A stretch of DNA of 64,000 nucleotides from Pseudomonas entomophila (GTDB lineage Bacteria; Pseudomonadota; Gammaproteobacteria; Pseudomonadales; Pseudomonadaceae), in assembly GCF_013523125.1 (NCBI RefSeq), contig NZ_JAAMQJ010000003.1, forward strand, positions 62,001 through 126,000. The letters are read 5' to 3'. Below are positions 36,393-46,035 of this stretch, one piece after another. Below the pieces are notes generated by a model. That model did not search any database. It was given only the letters and a program-made list of their open reading frames with translations, and was not told where the DNA came from. How positions within the stretch are numbered: the first letter of the stretch is position 1; each line of letters opens with the position of its first letter. The translations under genes and the position numbers were made by a program.

Positions 36393-37565
36393 ATGCTCGA
36401 TGACCACCAACGTACGATCATCAAGGCCACTGTCCCGCTGCTGGAAACCGGCGGTGAAGCGCTGACCACGCATTTCTACGCCATGATGCTCGACGAATAC
36501 CCTGAGGTACGCCCGCTGTTCAACCCGGCGCACCAGGCCAGTGGTGCTCAACCCCGTGCCTTGGCCAACGCGGTGCTGATGTATGCGCGTCACATCGACC
36601 GGCTCGAGCAACTGGGCGGTCTGGTCGGGCAGATCATCAACAAGCATGTAGCGCTGCAGATCCTGCCCGAGCATTACCCCATCGTCGGCACCTGCCTGCT
36701 GCGGGCCATCCGCGAGGTCCTGGGCGAGGACATCGCCACCCCGGCCGTCATCGAGGCCTGGGCGGCGGCCTACCAGCAACTGGCCGACCTGCTCATCGGC
36801 GCCGAGGAAGACCTGTACCAGCAGAAGGCACAAGCCACCGGTGGCTGGCGTGGCGCTCGGTCCTTCCGGCTGGTACGGCGCGAGCGGGAAAGCCAGGAGA
36901 TCGTCTCGTTCTACTTCGAGCCGGTGGACGGCCAGCCCGTGCTCAAGGCCGAGCCGGGCCAGTACATCGGGGTGCAGCTGTTCATCGATGGGGTCGAGCA
37001 GCGGCGCAACTACTCGCTGTCCTCGCGCTGCGATGGTCGGCAGTACCGGATCAGCGTCAAGCGCCAGCCGGACGGCACGGCGTCCAACTACCTGCACGAT
37101 CGCCTGCAGGTGGGCGACACGGTGCCGATGTTCCCACCGGCGGGCGACTTCACTCTGACGGACGAGCCGGGCCCTCTGGTGTTCATCAGCGGCGGTGTGG
37201 GTATCACCCCGACCCTGGCCATGCTCGAAGCTGCGCTCGAACAGGGGCGAGCAGTGACGTTCATTCACTGCGCCCGCAATGCGGCAGTGCACGCCTTCGG
37301 CGATTGGGTCGATGCGCTGGCGGCACGTCATCCGCAGCTCAAGCGGTTCTATTGCTATGCCGAGAGCGACGGCACGCCAGGCGCCGATGCCATCGGCTTG
37401 CTGGATCAGGCCCTGCTCGAGCGCTGGCTGCCACGCGATGCGCAGGTGTACTACCTCGGGCCGCAGCCGTTCATGGCAGCCGTGCGCCGTCATCTCCAGG
37501 CGCTGGGCGTGCCTGAGTCGCGGATGCACCATGAGCACTTCGGACCGGCGGCCGCGCTGGCCTGA
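36393..37565 (+). CDS. hmp: Flavohemoglobin (nitric oxide dioxygenase)
   Basis: Converts nitric oxide and oxygen to nitrate using NAD(P)H; cytoplasmic. The 390 residues contain a globin domain (1-~137) with distal Tyr29 and Gln53 and proximal His85 at the same positions as in E. coli Hmp. The FAD domain has RNYSLSS, the NAD domain GGVGITPTLAML, and the C-terminal HFGPA motif is present. TGGAG precedes ATG 36393; the frame is open further upstream but runs through the promoter. Regulation by divergent NorR is strongly suggested. Confidence 0.95.
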   Translation: MLDDHQRTIIKATVPLLETGGEALTTHFYAMMLDEYPEVRPLFNPAHQASGAQPRALANAVLMYARHIDRLEQLGGLVGQIINKHVALQILPEHYPIVGTCLLRAIREVLGEDIATPAVIEAWAAAYQQLADLLIGAEEDLYQQKAQATGGWRGARSFRLVRRERESQEIVSFYFEPVDGQPVLKAEPGQYIGVQLFIDGVEQRRNYSLSSRCDGRQYRISVKRQPDGTASNYLHDRLQVGDTVPMFPPAGDFTLTDEPGPLVFISGGVGITPTLAMLEAALEQGRAVTFIHCARNAAVHAFGDWVDALAARHPQLKRFYCYAESDGTPGADAIGLLDQALLERWLPRDAQVYYLGPQPFMAAVRRHLQALGVPESRMHHEHFGPAAALA

Positions 37566-38005
37566 GCGGTCCGGCGGCTCTTACCCTTACCACTGCGTCG
37601 GGTGTAGGAGATTCCATGGTTTCTGCCAAGCCCATATTTTGCCTTGGCAGAAACCGTAGAATCGCTCCTGCGTGGGAGGCGTGTGGGCCTGTCAGGTCAA
37701 TACGCTGCCTCGACGGTGCAGCCGTCCTTGTCGGGAAAGGGTGCTGTGCGCTCTCGGTGATCGGGTCGTTTCAAATACGAACACGTTTCATCTTTAATGG
37801 ACGATTAATCCCTGTATCCTTCACTCGCCACGGCTACCGCGCGTGGCAACGTCGTGCCGTGGCCGCCCGATTCGTGCGGATGTGCCGTGAACCGTTCGGC
37901 CAAAGACCAGTCTGAATCCTCCCGGACAGACTGGACGTCGGTGTCCTACGAGCGTTCGCGACTCAGCAGCGTCCCGTGCCGTCTTGTCCATCGAAGGAAA
38001 TCGCA
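37566..38005. other. Intergenic region hmp-dsbB with two inverted repeats
   Basis: This 440-bp gap holds no convincing gene. GGTTTCTGCCAAG (37618-37630) and its exact complement (37643-37655) form a 13-bp perfect hairpin with a 12-nt loop, about 50 bp after hmp; it could act in mRNA 3'-end formation, although no T run follows. A second, 8-bp inverted repeat (GCCACGGC, 37827-37834 and 37856-37863) lies nearer dsbB. The stretch between about 37760 and 37820 is visibly A+T richer and may hold the dsbB promoter, but no clear -35/-10 pair is seen. Confidence 0.5.
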
Positions 38006-38512
38006 ATGAACGACTACACCTCGCGCCTGAACCGTGAACGGCGCTTTCTGGTACTGTTGGGGCTGATCTGCCTGGCGCTGATCGGCGGGGCGCTGTACAT
38101 GCAGGTCGTGCTGGGCGAGGCGCCTTGCCCCCTGTGCATCCTGCAGCGGTACGCGTTGCTGTTGATCGCGCTGTTCGCCTTCATCGGCGCGGCGATGCCC
38201 ACGGCCCGGGGTGTGACACTGTTCGAGGGCCTGGTGGTACTCAGCGCGATCGGCGGGGTGATTGCAGCCGGCCGCCATGCGTATATACTCGCCAACCCGG
38301 ACGTCAGCTGCGGCATCGACGTCCTGCAGCCCATCGTCGATGAGCTGCCCTTGGCCAAGGTCTGGCCGCTGGTGTTCCAGGTCGATGGATTCTGCACCAC
38401 GCCCTATCCTCCCGTGCTGGGGTTGTCGTTGGCCCAATGGGCCTTGCTGGCCTTCGTGCTGACCGCCGTGCTGGTGCCCGTCGGCCTCTTTCGCAACCGC
38501 CGCCGCCCCTAG
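38006..38512 (+). CDS. Disulfide bond formation protein DsbB
   Basis: Inner-membrane enzyme (168 residues) that reoxidises DsbA and passes electrons to ubiquinone. Four hydrophobic segments are visible (about 14-34, 48-66, 70-90, 140-162). The first periplasmic loop carries Cys41/Cys44 (CPLC) and the second Cys102 and Cys130, the four essential cysteines. ATG 38006 was chosen as the conserved start; pseudomonads often have two dsbB copies, so the number is not assigned. It lies next to the quinol oxidase operon. Confidence 0.93.
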   Translation: MNDYTSRLNRERRFLVLLGLICLALIGGALYMQVVLGEAPCPLCILQRYALLLIALFAFIGAAMPTARGVTLFEGLVVLSAIGGVIAAGRHAYILANPDVSCGIDVLQPIVDELPLAKVWPLVFQVDGFCTTPYPPVLGLSLAQWALLAFVLTAVLVPVGLFRNRRRP

Positions 38513-38712
38513 ACCAAGCGCGACACTTGCGCAAGTCGAGTGACCTGGCAAGTGGCCCTGAAAATCCTGTGGTTAATCCCTTTGGAATGGGCCAAGGCCT
38601 TGAAGTAGAAGGGCTAGAAGGGGTTCCGCAGGGGTGTGACAAACTGTCGCGAACCTGATTTTTCAGGGCTTATTGTTGCAGATCCTGCAAGAGACTGTTG
38701 CTCAATAAGTCA

Positions 38713-38741
38713 TAGTCAAGGGTTTGCGACCTATCTACAAT
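38713..38741 (+). promoter_or_regulatory. Candidate sigma70 promoter of cyoABCDE
   Basis: TAGTCA (38713-38718), 17-bp spacer, TACAAT (38736-38741). The -10 matches five of six consensus bases, the -35 four of six. It would give an mRNA leader of over 300 nt before cyoA. The prediction is from sequence only. Confidence 0.4.
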
Positions 38742-38787
38742 CGCCCCCAATTTCCGTTCGGCACTGCTTGCAAGTCGCAGGAATGAA

Positions 38788-38807
38788 GGAAGCCAAGGCT
38801 CCTTTTT
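38788..38807 (+). terminator. Attenuator-like hairpin in the cyo leader
   Basis: GGAAGCCAAGGCTCCTTTTT: a short GC stem (GGA-GCC with GGC-TCC, one bulged A, 2-nt loop) directly followed by five T, about 260 bp before cyoA and some 40 nt after the candidate promoter. The 2-nt loop is tight, so strength is doubtful. Between here and cyoA I see no gene; the rest of the 553-bp gap after dsbB has no other clear element. Confidence 0.4.
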
Positions 38808-39065
38808 GCTGACTTAGCCAAGCGTCGCCCAACGGCGATACCGGGCGGATCTCCCTCCGCGTTTTCTCGCACCAAATGGACTTGGTCTGCAGTACGGGCT
38901 AAGCCTACGAAGCCCTATGACACCGCAACTGTGCTCGATGCCGCGTTTCAGCAGTCGAACACCCCGGCACGAGCGCATTCGCACCACATGCTGACGCTTG
39001 GCAGGACGAAGTGTTGGTGACCAAAACATAATTGCATTGAAGCAAGCTGATCTAGAGGTCGTGAG

Positions 39066-40007
39066 ATGAGTAAAAAGCGTTACCCCAGACTGTTTGGCAT
39101 TCTGCCCTTTTTAGGCATGCTTTTACTCAGTGGGTGCAACTGGACCCTGCTCGACCCGAAAGGTCAGGTCGGCATTGAGCAAAAGAACCTGATCCTGATC
39201 GCATTCGGCCTGATGTTGCTGGTTGTGATCCCGGTCATCATCATGACCCTGGTCTTTGCCTGGAAGTACCGTGCCACCAACAAGGCCGCCACCTACACGC
39301 CCGACTGGTCGCACTCGACCAAGATCGAAGCCGCCGTGTGGCTGATCCCGATCCTGATCATCATCGCCCTAGGCGTGGTGACCTACAAGACGACCCACTC
39401 GCTCGACCCTTACCGTCCACTGGATTCCGACGTGAAGCCCGTGCAGATCGACGTGGTCGCGCTAGACTGGAAATGGCTGTTCATCTATCCAGAACAAGGC
39501 ATCGCCACGGTCAACAAGATCGTCTTCCCTGCCAACACGCCCGTGAATTTCCGCGTGACCTCTGACGCCGTGATGAACTCCTTCTTCATTCCAGGTCTGG
39601 GCGGCCAGATCTACGCGATGGCGGGCATGACCACCAAGCTGCACCTGATCGCCAACGAGAACGGTGAGTTCGACGGTATCTCGGCGAACTACAGCGGCGC
39701 CGGCTTCACCGGCATGAAGTTCAAGGCCACTGCAACGTCCCAGGCCGATTTCGACGCCTGGGTCAACGAAGTCAAGCAGTCGCCGAAGAAGCTGGAAAAG
39801 GCGCAGTACGAAGCCTTGGCCAAACCTAGCGAAAACAACCCGGTAGAGCTGTACGGCGAAGTGCCGGCCGACCTGTTCCAGACCATCGTCGACAAGTACG
39901 AAGGGATGAACCGCGGCAAGCCACTCAGCCACGAAGGTAGCAAGGACGTGGCCACTACCAAGGGTGCGGAGTCGAGTATGCAACCAGCTGCTGGGGCAGA
40001 GGAGTAA
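39066..40007 (+). CDS. cyoA: Cytochrome bo3 ubiquinol oxidase subunit II
   Basis: Subunit II of the proton-pumping quinol oxidase, 313 residues. It has a lipoprotein signal with lipobox LLSGC (Cys24), two membrane helices (about 38-62 and 85-108) and a periplasmic cupredoxin-fold domain that has lost the CuA ligands, as expected for quinol oxidases. It is first in cyoABCDE; three bp separate it from cyoB. Confidence 0.96.
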   Translation: MSKKRYPRLFGILPFLGMLLLSGCNWTLLDPKGQVGIEQKNLILIAFGLMLLVVIPVIIMTLVFAWKYRATNKAATYTPDWSHSTKIEAAVWLIPILIIIALGVVTYKTTHSLDPYRPLDSDVKPVQIDVVALDWKWLFIYPEQGIATVNKIVFPANTPVNFRVTSDAVMNSFFIPGLGGQIYAMAGMTTKLHLIANENGEFDGISANYSGAGFTGMKFKATATSQADFDAWVNEVKQSPKKLEKAQYEALAKPSENNPVELYGEVPADLFQTIVDKYEGMNRGKPLSHEGSKDVATTKGAESSMQPAAGAEE

Positions 40008-40010
40008 GAG

Positions 40011-42029
40011 ATGTTCGGTAAATTAAGTCTGGAGGCGGTACCTTTCCACGAGCCGATAGTGATGGTGACGCTTGCCATCATCGCGCTCGGTGGTATCGCT
40101 GTGGTAGGTGGCATCACCTACTTCCGCAAGTGGAATTACTTGTGGAGCGAATGGCTGACCTCGGTCGACCACAAGAAGATCGGCGTGATGTATATCATCG
40201 TCGCCATGGTCATGCTGCTGCGCGGCTTCGCCGACGCCATCATGATGCGTTCCCAGCAGGCGCTCGCCACCGGCGGCTCCGAAGGCTATCTGCCGCCTGA
40301 ACACTATGACCAGATCTTCACCGCCCACGGTGTGATCATGATCATCTTCATGGCGATGCCGTTCTTCACCGGCCTGATGAACCTGGCCCTGCCTCTGCAG
40401 ATCGGTGCGCGCGACGTTGCCTTCCCGTTCCTGAACTCCCTGAGCTTCTGGCTGCTGGTCGCTGGCGTGATCCTGGTCAACGTCTCCCTCGGGGTCGGTG
40501 AGTTCGCCAAGACCGGTTGGGTCGCGTATCCGCCGCTGTCGGGAATCGAGTACAGTCCTGGGGTCGGTGTCGACTACTACATCTGGGCGCTTCAGTTATC
40601 GGGTCTGGGCACGACGTTGACCGGCGTGAACTTCCTGGTCACCGTGGCCAAGATGCGCGCGCCTGGCATGAAGCTGATGGACATGCCGATCTTCACCTGG
40701 ACCTGCACCTGGGCCAACGTCCTGATCGTGGCCTCGTTTCCGATCCTGACCGCTGCGCTCGCCCTGCTGACCGTTGACCGTTATCTGGACTTCCACATTT
40801 TCACCAACGAGCTTGGTGGGAACCCGATGATGTACGTCAACCTGTTCTGGGCATGGGGTCACCCTGAGGTCTACATCCTGATCCTGCCGGCCTTCGGCGT
40901 GTTCTCGGAAGTCACCTCGACCTTCTCCAGCAAGCGCCTGTTCGGCCACCACGCGATGATCTACGCATCGGGTGCGATCGCCATCCTGGGCTTCGCGGTC
41001 TGGCTGCACCACTTCTTCACCATGGGTGCCGGCGCGAGCGTCAACACCTTCTTCGGTCTGGCGACGATGCTCATCTCGATCCCGACCGGCGTGAAGCTGT
41101 TCAACTGGCTGTTCACGATGTACCAAGGTCGCGTGCGGTTCACCCCGCCGATGCTGTGGACCCTGGGCTTCATGGTCACCTTCTCGATCGGCGGCATGAC
41201 CGGCGTCCTGCTGGCCGTACCGGGTGCCGACTTCGTGCTGCACAACAGCCTGTTCGTGATCGCACACTTCCACAACGTGATCATCGGTGGTGCCGTGTTC
41301 GGCTACATCGCGGGCTTCGCGTTCTGGTTCCCGAAAGCGTTCGGCTTCACCCTGAACGAGAAGTGGGGCAAGGCAGCGTTCTGGTTCTGGATCTCCGGCT
41401 TCTACGTGGCCTTCATGCCGCTGTACGCGCTGGGCTTCATGGGCATGACCCGTCGCCTGAACCACACCGACAACCCACTGTGGGAACCCTACCTGTACGT
41501 CGCCGTCGTCGGTGCCGCACTGATCGCCTGCGGTATCGCCTGCCAGCTGATCCAGCTCTTCGTGTCGGTCCGCGACCGCAACCAGAACCTGGACGTGTCC
41601 GGCGACCCATGGGGCGGCCGTACCCTGGAATGGTCGACTTCGTCGCCACCTCCGTTCTACAACTTCGCCACCATGCCGGAAAAAGTCGGTCTGGATGCCT
41701 GGCATGAAGCCAAGGAAGCGGGCGTCGCGTACAAGGTTCCGGCCAAGTACGAAGCGATCCACATGCCGAACAACACCTCGACCGGTGTGTTCATGGGCCT
41801 GCTGCTGGCAGTCTTCGGCTTCGCGTTCATCTGGCACATCTGGTGGCTGGTCGGCGTCAGCCTGGTCGCGACCATCGCAGTCTTCGTTCGCCACGCTGCA
41901 CGTGACGACCAGGGCTACATGGTGCCTGCCGAGGAAGTGGCGCGTATCGAAGGTGAACGTCAACGGGCCCTGCAGCTCGCCGGCGTGCCTACCGGTGGCG
42001 CTCGTGTCGAAACGTTTGAACGGGTTTAA
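40011..42029 (+). CDS. cyoB: Cytochrome bo3 ubiquinol oxidase subunit I
   Basis: Catalytic subunit of 672 residues holding heme b, heme o3 and CuB. It has about fifteen membrane helices. Conserved segments include [13 protein letters not shown] (heme b His), [10 protein letters not shown] with the CuB His-Tyr crosslink region, HHFFTMG and the heme ligands in [15 protein letters not shown] lies before the ATG. The oxidase reduces oxygen to water under aerobic conditions. Confidence 0.97.
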   Translation: MFGKLSLEAVPFHEPIVMVTLAIIALGGIAVVGGITYFRKWNYLWSEWLTSVDHKKIGVMYIIVAMVMLLRGFADAIMMRSQQALATGGSEGYLPPEHYDQIFTAHGVIMIIFMAMPFFTGLMNLALPLQIGARDVAFPFLNSLSFWLLVAGVILVNVSLGVGEFAKTGWVAYPPLSGIEYSPGVGVDYYIWALQLSGLGTTLTGVNFLVTVAKMRAPGMKLMDMPIFTWTCTWANVLIVASFPILTAALALLTVDRYLDFHIFTNELGGNPMMYVNLFWAWGHPEVYILILPAFGVFSEVTSTFSSKRLFGHHAMIYASGAIAILGFAVWLHHFFTMGAGASVNTFFGLATMLISIPTGVKLFNWLFTMYQGRVRFTPPMLWTLGFMVTFSIGGMTGVLLAVPGADFVLHNSLFVIAHFHNVIIGGAVFGYIAGFAFWFPKAFGFTLNEKWGKAAFWFWISGFYVAFMPLYALGFMGMTRRLNHTDNPLWEPYLYVAVVGAALIACGIACQLIQLFVSVRDRNQNLDVSGDPWGGRTLEWSTSSPPPFYNFATMPEKVGLDAWHEAKEAGVAYKVPAKYEAIHMPNNTSTGVFMGLLLAVFGFAFIWHIWWLVGVSLVATIAVFVRHAARDDQGYMVPAEEVARIEGERQRALQLAGVPTGGARVETFERV

Positions 42030-42032
42030 TCA

Positions 42033-42656
42033 ATGTCCAGTCATGTAATCAATGCTGGTGACCATGGTCACGACCATGGTCACGATGATCACCACCACGA
42101 CTCGGGCCAGATGACCGTCTTCGGTTTCTGGCTCTACCTGATGACCGACTGCATCCTGTTTGCGTCGCTCTTCGCCACCTACGCGGTGCTGTCCGGCAGT
42201 TTTGCCGGCGGCCCGTCGGGTCACGACATCTTCGAACTGCCGTTCGTGGCCGTCGAGACCGGTCTGCTGCTGTTGTCGAGTATCACCTTCGGCTTCGCCA
42301 TGCTGCAGATGTTCAAGGGCAACAAGAGCGGTGTGCTGGGCTGGTTGGCCATCACCTTCCTGTTCGGTGCCGGCTTCATCGGGATGGAAATCTACGAATT
42401 CCACCACCTGATCAACGAAGGTTTCGGTCCTAACCGCAGCGGCTTCCTGTCGGGCTTCTTCGCCCTGGTGGGTACCCACGGTCTGCACGTGACCTCGGGT
42501 CTGATCTGGATGGCGATCCTGATGTACCAGATCAACACCAAAGGCATCACCCCGACCGTCAAGACCCGCATGAGCTGCCTGAGCCTGTTCTGGCACTTCC
42601 TGGACGTGGTCTGGATCTGCGTCTTCACCGTCGTCTACCTGCTGGGGGTTCTGTAA
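42033..42656 (+). CDS. cyoC: Cytochrome bo3 ubiquinol oxidase subunit III
   Basis: Membrane subunit of 207 residues with five predicted helices and a His-rich N-terminus (residues 9-24, several HDH/HHH groups). Family motifs include [14 protein letters not shown] and the GTHGLHV segment. It starts 3 bp after cyoB and its stop overlaps the cyoD start by one base (TAATG). Confidence 0.96.
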   Translation: MSSHVINAGDHGHDHGHDDHHHDSGQMTVFGFWLYLMTDCILFASLFATYAVLSGSFAGGPSGHDIFELPFVAVETGLLLLSSITFGFAMLQMFKGNKSGVLGWLAITFLFGAGFIGMEIYEFHHLINEGFGPNRSGFLSGFFALVGTHGLHVTSGLIWMAILMYQINTKGITPTVKTRMSCLSLFWHFLDVVWICVFTVVYLLGVL

Positions 42657-42988
42657 TGGCCAATGCACACGACACTCATCACGAAGGCAATCACGGTAGC
42701 GTGAAGTCGTATGTCATCGGCTTCGTCCTGTCGGTGATCTTGACTGCGATCCCCTTCGGCCTGGCGATGTACCCGAGCCTGCCGAAGAACCTGACCGTAC
42801 TGGTCATCGTGGCGCTGGCCGTCATCCAGGTTGTAGTGCACCTGTTCTACTTCCTGCACATGGACCGCTCGAAAGAGCAGCGCAACAACTTGACGACGTT
42901 CCTGTTCACCACCGTGGTGATCGCTCTGCTGGTCGGTCTGTCGCTGTGGATCATGTTCAGCATCCACGTCGAAATGATGGCCAAGTGA
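42656..42988 (+). CDS. cyoD: Cytochrome bo3 ubiquinol oxidase subunit IV
   Basis: Small membrane subunit of 110 residues with three helices (about 19-40, 46-66, 79-102) and the family motif VHLFYFLHMDRS. It helps assembly of the CuB site in E. coli. It is coupled to cyoC by a one-base overlap. Confidence 0.95.
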   Translation: MANAHDTHHEGNHGSVKSYVIGFVLSVILTAIPFGLAMYPSLPKNLTVLVIVALAVIQVVVHLFYFLHMDRSKEQRNNLTTFLFTTVVIALLVGLSLWIMFSIHVEMMAK

Positions 42989-42999
42989 GGTAAGACAGC

Positions 43000-43887
43000 A
43001 TGTCCCTGAAGCACTTTATCCAGATCACCAAACCGGGCATCATCTTCGGTAACGTGCTTTCCGTGGCGGGGGGCTTTTTCCTCGCCGCGCAGGGTCATGT
43101 GGACTTCGCGCTGTTCCTGGCGGTGGTGGTGGGGACGTCCCTGGTCGTCGGTTCCGGTTGTGCATTCAACAACTGCATCGACCGTGACATCGACCAGAAG
43201 ATGGAACGAACCAAGAACCGCGCCATGGTGCAGGGCGCCATGTCCCTTCCGGTAGCGCTGGCCTATGCCACGCTGCTGGGCGTCGTCGGCTTCAGCCTGC
43301 TGTACGTGCGTGCCAACCCGTTGGCGGCTTACTGCGCATTGGCAGGCTTTGTCATCTACGTCGGTTTCTATAGCCTCTGGCTGAAGCGTCGCTCGGTGCA
43401 CGGCACCTTGGTTGGCAGCCTGTCCGGTGCCATGCCTCCGGTGATCGGCTACTGCGCCGTGAGCAACAGCTTCGACCTGGCAGCCGTCACCCTGCTGGTG
43501 ATGTTCAGCCTGTGGCAGATGCCCCACAGCTTCGCCATCGCCATCTTCCGCTTCAACGACTACCGCGCGGCGAAGATTCCGGTCCTGCCGGTGGCGCGCG
43601 GTATCTTGGCGGCCAAGAAGCAGATCGTGCTGTACGTGCTGGCCTTCGTGCTCGCGACCTTGATGTTGACCCTGGGCGGCTATGCCGGCCTGGGCTACCT
43701 GGCCGTCGCGGCTGCCATGGGCCTGTACTGGTTGTACATGGCCTGGGGCGGCTACAAGGCCGAGGACGACAGCAAGTGGGCGCGCAAGGTGTTCGGCTTC
43801 TCCATCCTCACCGTCACCGCCCTGAGCGTGATGATGTCGGTGGACAGCCAGACCGCCACGGACGTGCTGATGACCTATGCTCGCTGA
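43000..43887 (+). CDS. cyoE: Protoheme IX farnesyltransferase (heme O synthase)
   Basis: UbiA-family prenyltransferase of 295 residues that attaches farnesyl to heme b to make the heme o needed by CyoB. The first Asp-rich motif [18 protein letters not shown] and about eight or nine membrane helices are present. It is the last gene of cyoABCDE, 11 bp after cyoD, and is followed by a strong terminator. Confidence 0.96.
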   Translation: MSLKHFIQITKPGIIFGNVLSVAGGFFLAAQGHVDFALFLAVVVGTSLVVGSGCAFNNCIDRDIDQKMERTKNRAMVQGAMSLPVALAYATLLGVVGFSLLYVRANPLAAYCALAGFVIYVGFYSLWLKRRSVHGTLVGSLSGAMPPVIGYCAVSNSFDLAAVTLLVMFSLWQMPHSFAIAIFRFNDYRAAKIPVLPVARGILAAKKQIVLYVLAFVLATLMLTLGGYAGLGYLAVAAAMGLYWLYMAWGGYKAEDDSKWARKVFGFSILTVTALSVMMSVDSQTATDVLMTYAR

Positions 43888-43906
43888 TTCAGCAACCGCT
43901 TGACCA

Positions 43907-43936
43907 AAGACCCCGGCCTTCGTGCCGGGGTTTTTG
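43907..43936 (+). terminator. Rho-independent terminator of cyoABCDE
   Basis: Around 43911-43930, CCCCGGC and GCCGGGG form a 7-bp stem with a 6-nt loop (CTTCGT), preceded by AAAGA and followed by TTTTTG. It is a classical stem with a T run, 20 bp after the cyoE stop. Confidence 0.9.
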
Positions 43937-44063
43937 TTTGGGGAGGTCATGCGCAGCAAGAATGAGCGTTCACGGGGTCAACTTGTAAAAGCCCCTGAAA
44001 ATTATCCCAAAAACACGGTTTTAACCTTTACAGAAGCTTACATTCGGCATTATCTTTCGATCA

Positions 44064-44079
44064 GGTCACTGCAGTGACC
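44064..44079. promoter_or_regulatory. Perfect 16-bp palindrome upstream of the aminotransferase
   Basis: GGTCACTGCAGTGACC is fully symmetric and lies 46 bp before the aminotransferase start, in the leader or promoter region. It could be an operator for a dimeric regulator or an mRNA hairpin; no regulator is assigned. The A+T-rich stretch at about 43984-44060 just upstream is a likely promoter area. Confidence 0.4.
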
Positions 44080-44125
44080 AACGTCGCTCGGACGGTTCCG
44101 GGCGCTTACGTCTTTCGAGGAAATC

Positions 44126-45334
44126 ATGGCCGAACAAGGTTCGCCGCGCCGCTTCGCGCGCATCGATCGTCTCCCCCCTTACGTCTTCAACATCACCGCC
44201 GATCTCAAGATGGCCGCTCGCCGCCGTGGCGAAGACATCATCGACTTGAGCATGGGCAACCCCGATGGCGCCACGCCGCCGCACATCGTCGAGAAACTCG
44301 TGCAGGTCGTGCAGCGCGAAGACACGCATGGCTATTCCACGTCCCGCGGTATCCCGCGGCTGCGACGCGCCATCTCGCGGTGGTACCAGGATCGCTACCA
44401 GGTCGACATCGACCCCGAGAGCGAAGCCATCGTCACCATCGGCTCCAAGGAAGGCCTGGCGCACCTGATGCTCGCCACCCTCGACCAGGGCGACACGGTG
44501 CTGGTGCCCAACCCCAGCTACCCGATCCACATCTACGGCGCGGTCATCGCCGGCGCGCAGGTACGCTCCGTGCCGCTGATCCCCGGGGTGGATTTCTTCA
44601 ATGAGCTCGAACGGGCCATCCGCGAGTCGATTCCCAAACCGAAGATGATGATCCTCGGTTTCCCCTCCAACCCGACCGCGCAGTGCGTCGAGCTGGATTT
44701 CTTCGAGCGCGTGGTCGCGCTCGCCAAACGCTACGACGTGCTGGTCATCCACGACCTGGCCTACGCCGACATCGTCTACGACGGCTGGAAGGCACCGTCG
44801 ATCATGCAGGTGCCGGGCGCCAAGGACATCGCGGTGGAGTTCTTCACCCTGTCCAAGAGCTACAACATGGCCGGCTGGCGGATCGGCTTCATGGTGGGCA
44901 ACCCCGAGCTGGTCAGCGCCCTGGCACGGATCAAGAGCTACCACGACTACGGCACCTTCACGCCCCTACAAGTGGCGGCCATCGCGGCCCTGGAAGGCGA
45001 CCAGCAGTGCGTGCGCGATATCGCCGAGCAGTATCGCCAGCGTCGTAACCTGCTGGTCAAGGGGCTGCATGAACTGGGCTGGATGGTCGAGAACCCCAAG
45101 GCCTCGATGTACGTCTGGGCGAAGATTCCCGAGCACTATGCACATCTTGGTTCGCTGGAGTTCGCCAAGAAGCTGCTGGCCGACGCCAAGGTGTGCGTCT
45201 CGCCCGGCATCGGTTTCGGCGAGTATGGTGATGACCACGTACGCTTCGCCCTGATCGAGAACCCGGATCGCATCCGCCAGGCCATTCGCGGGATCCGGCA
45301 GATGTTCCGGGCCGATGGGGTGTTGGCGCGGTAG
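44126..45334 (+). CDS. PLP-dependent aminotransferase, AlaC-type
   Basis: Fold-type I aminotransferase of 402 residues, close in pattern to AlaC (glutamate-pyruvate aminotransferase), which makes alanine. PLP-lysine K244 is in TLSKSYNMAGWR; NPSYP and FPSNPTAQ contact the cofactor. Cytoplasmic. The sequence cannot exclude another amino-donor pair such as diaminopimelate or methionine. AGGAA precedes the ATG. It is monocistronic, with a heptamer-repeat element right after it. Confidence 0.88.
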   Translation: MAEQGSPRRFARIDRLPPYVFNITADLKMAARRRGEDIIDLSMGNPDGATPPHIVEKLVQVVQREDTHGYSTSRGIPRLRRAISRWYQDRYQVDIDPESEAIVTIGSKEGLAHLMLATLDQGDTVLVPNPSYPIHIYGAVIAGAQVRSVPLIPGVDFFNELERAIRESIPKPKMMILGFPSNPTAQCVELDFFERVVALAKRYDVLVIHDLAYADIVYDGWKAPSIMQVPGAKDIAVEFFTLSKSYNMAGWRIGFMVGNPELVSALARIKSYHDYGTFTPLQVAAIAALEGDQQCVRDIAEQYRQRRNLLVKGLHELGWMVENPKASMYVWAKIPEHYAHLGSLEFAKKLLADAKVCVSPGIGFGEYGDDHVRFALIENPDRIRQAIRGIRQMFRADGVLAR

Positions 45335-45348
45335 GGCGGGAAGCGACG

Positions 45349-45474
45349 AGCTGCAAGCTGCAAGCTACAAGCTACAAGCGGATCTGTAGGGCTGCGGGAT
45401 AGCGAAGCAGGTGTTCAAGCTAGGCGCTGCATTCACAGCCATGCAGCGCTTGCAGCTTGCTGCTCGCCGCTCGT
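45349..45474. repeat. Heptamer-repeat element with inverted arms
   Basis: The left arm has four tandem 7-nt units (AGCTGCA, AGCTGCA, AGCTACA, AGCTACA; 45349-45376). The right arm (about 45446-45474, GCGCTTGCAGCTTGCTGCTC) carries the same words in reverse complement. A spacer of about 70 bp separates them, so transcripts could fold into a large hairpin. A second element of the same construction lies at 54491-54617. Confidence 0.7.
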
Positions 45475-45573
45475 AACTTTTCCTCCTGCACCCCTTCTCA
45501 CGCACGCGCGGTTGGATTACAAAGAGCGGCGGGGCAGACCCGCCCACTCCCAACCTCTTTCAGCCTGCCCATC

Positions 45574-45957
45574 ATGTCCGAAACCAATCCTTGCTTGAAC
45601 TGCGGCGCCTGCTGCGGGTATTTCCGTGTGTCCTTCTTCTGGGGCGAGTGCGTGTCGGCAGGCGGGCTGGTGCCTGACGAGGCCGTGGTGCAGATCAGCC
45701 CGAGCCGTGTGGCGATGATCGGTACCGACAGCAAGCCCTGTCGCTGCACGGCCTTGAGCGGAGAGGTGGGCCAGCAGGTGGCCTGCACGCTCTACGCCCA
45801 GCGTTCCAGCACCTGTCGCGAGTTCGAAGCGTCGTGGGAGCACGGTGAGCACAATCCGAGCTGCGACGCTGCACGCGCCGCCTATGGCTTGCCAGCGCTC
45901 ACGCCGCCCGGGGCCAACGAGCCGCACTGGCCGGATGACGGCATCGCCGTGGCCTGA
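45574..45957 (+). CDS. YkgJ-family cysteine-cluster protein
   Basis: Small protein of 127 residues with the Fe-S or zinc-type cysteine pattern of the YkgJ family: CLNCGACC at residues 7-14, then CRCTAL, ACTLY and STCREF. The eight or so conserved Cys suggest metal binding, possibly an iron-sulfur cluster. The biochemical role is not known. ATG 45574 is the family start (MSETNPCLNCG); the frame extends upstream through the repeat element but that part is not coding in appearance. Confidence 0.85.
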   Translation: MSETNPCLNCGACCGYFRVSFFWGECVSAGGLVPDEAVVQISPSRVAMIGTDSKPCRCTALSGEVGQQVACTLYAQRSSTCREFEASWEHGEHNPSCDAARAAYGLPALTPPGANEPHWPDDGIAVA

Positions 45958-46035
45958 CGCCAGGCGCGGTAGCTGTCGTGCGCGTGGCAGGTCAGGTAAG
46001 GTCGGTGCGTTCGCTTCATCGCCTGGAGAGCCAAC

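Noticed and set aside
38814..39029. Possible 71-residue minus-strand gene in the cyo leader
   Set aside because: Arg-rich composition, no ribosome-binding site, no family; more likely an untranslated leader region.
40596..41963. Minus-strand open frame opposite cyoB
   Set aside because: Charged, His/Glu/Gln-rich mirror of a membrane protein; cyoB is certain.
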